From Prochlorococcus sp. AG-673-L20 (GTDB lineage Bacteria > Cyanobacteriota > Cyanobacteriia > PCC-6307 > Cyanobiaceae): DNA of 64,000 nucleotides. The position numbers and the translations under genes are program-made. The notes beneath the pieces are model-generated. The model saw nothing but the letters and a program-made list of their open reading frames with translations, searched no databases and was not told the origin of the DNA. The stretch is taken from contig QCTN01000004.1 of NCBI GenBank assembly GCA_003211135.1, positions 1-64,000 on the forward strand, given 5' to 3'. This document shows, one piece after another, positions 63,811 through 64,000 of the stretch (position 1 is the first letter of the stretch; every line of letters starts with the position of its first letter).

Positions 63811-63975
63811 ATGAATAACCTCGTACTCATTAGAGAGAAAATCAAAAGAGCGGAAAGGCTAAACAAAGCCCAGCTTCTTGCCACAAAAAATGGAGAGATT
63901 ACTCCTTATAATCCTTCTGTTTTTGAGCTAAGACAAAAGCAAGCTCGCAAAGATATGGAAGCATTAAATTCTTAA
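63811..63975 (+). CDS. short charged protein downstream of the candidate riboswitch
   Basis: MNNLVLIREKIKRAERLNKAQLLATKNGEITPYNPSVFELRQKQARKDMEALNS; not in ORF track. Confidence 0.6.
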   Translation: MNNLVLIREKIKRAERLNKAQLLATKNGEITPYNPSVFELRQKQARKDMEALNS

Positions 63976-64000
63976 CTTGAATTTGATTTCTTACATTCGA

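Overview
The window is AT-rich chromosome of a high-light-clade Prochlorococcus-like picocyanobacterium. This assignment is inferred from gene content: psbB/psbT/psbM, petB/petD, psaE, minCDE, a lone divergent cpeB with a cpeS-like lyase, a PTOX-like oxidase, and a single rRNA operon (16S-tRNA-Ile-tRNA-Ala-23S-5S) at about 22.16-27.26 kb. Positions 1-31 kb are mostly conserved core. From about 31 kb to the end the window becomes small-gene accessory territory with many unnamed ORFs under 60 aa, several missing from the supplied ORF track. The most interesting signals are: (i) two adjacent terminator-ended ncRNA candidates at 58.4-58.65 kb with a 12-bp antisense match, one carrying the Yfr1 motif ACTCCTCACAC; (ii) a shared promoter-like box repeated 43-48 nt upstream of five start codons within 3.1 kb (59.3-62.4 kb); (iii) a diverged two-copy element at 60.56 and 63.30 kb that looks like a structured RNA and/or a 'GCHE' micropeptide; (iv) a pseudoknot leader resembling the Downstream-peptide (glutamine-II) riboswitch at 63.74 kb; (v) an unlisted HLIP-like ORF, a poly-Gln micro-ORF, a frameshifted gene remnant and an ORF whose only apparent start is ATA. 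No CRISPR array, transposase, prophage or defence island was seen. All calls were made by eye from sequence and the supplied translations; no searches were run.
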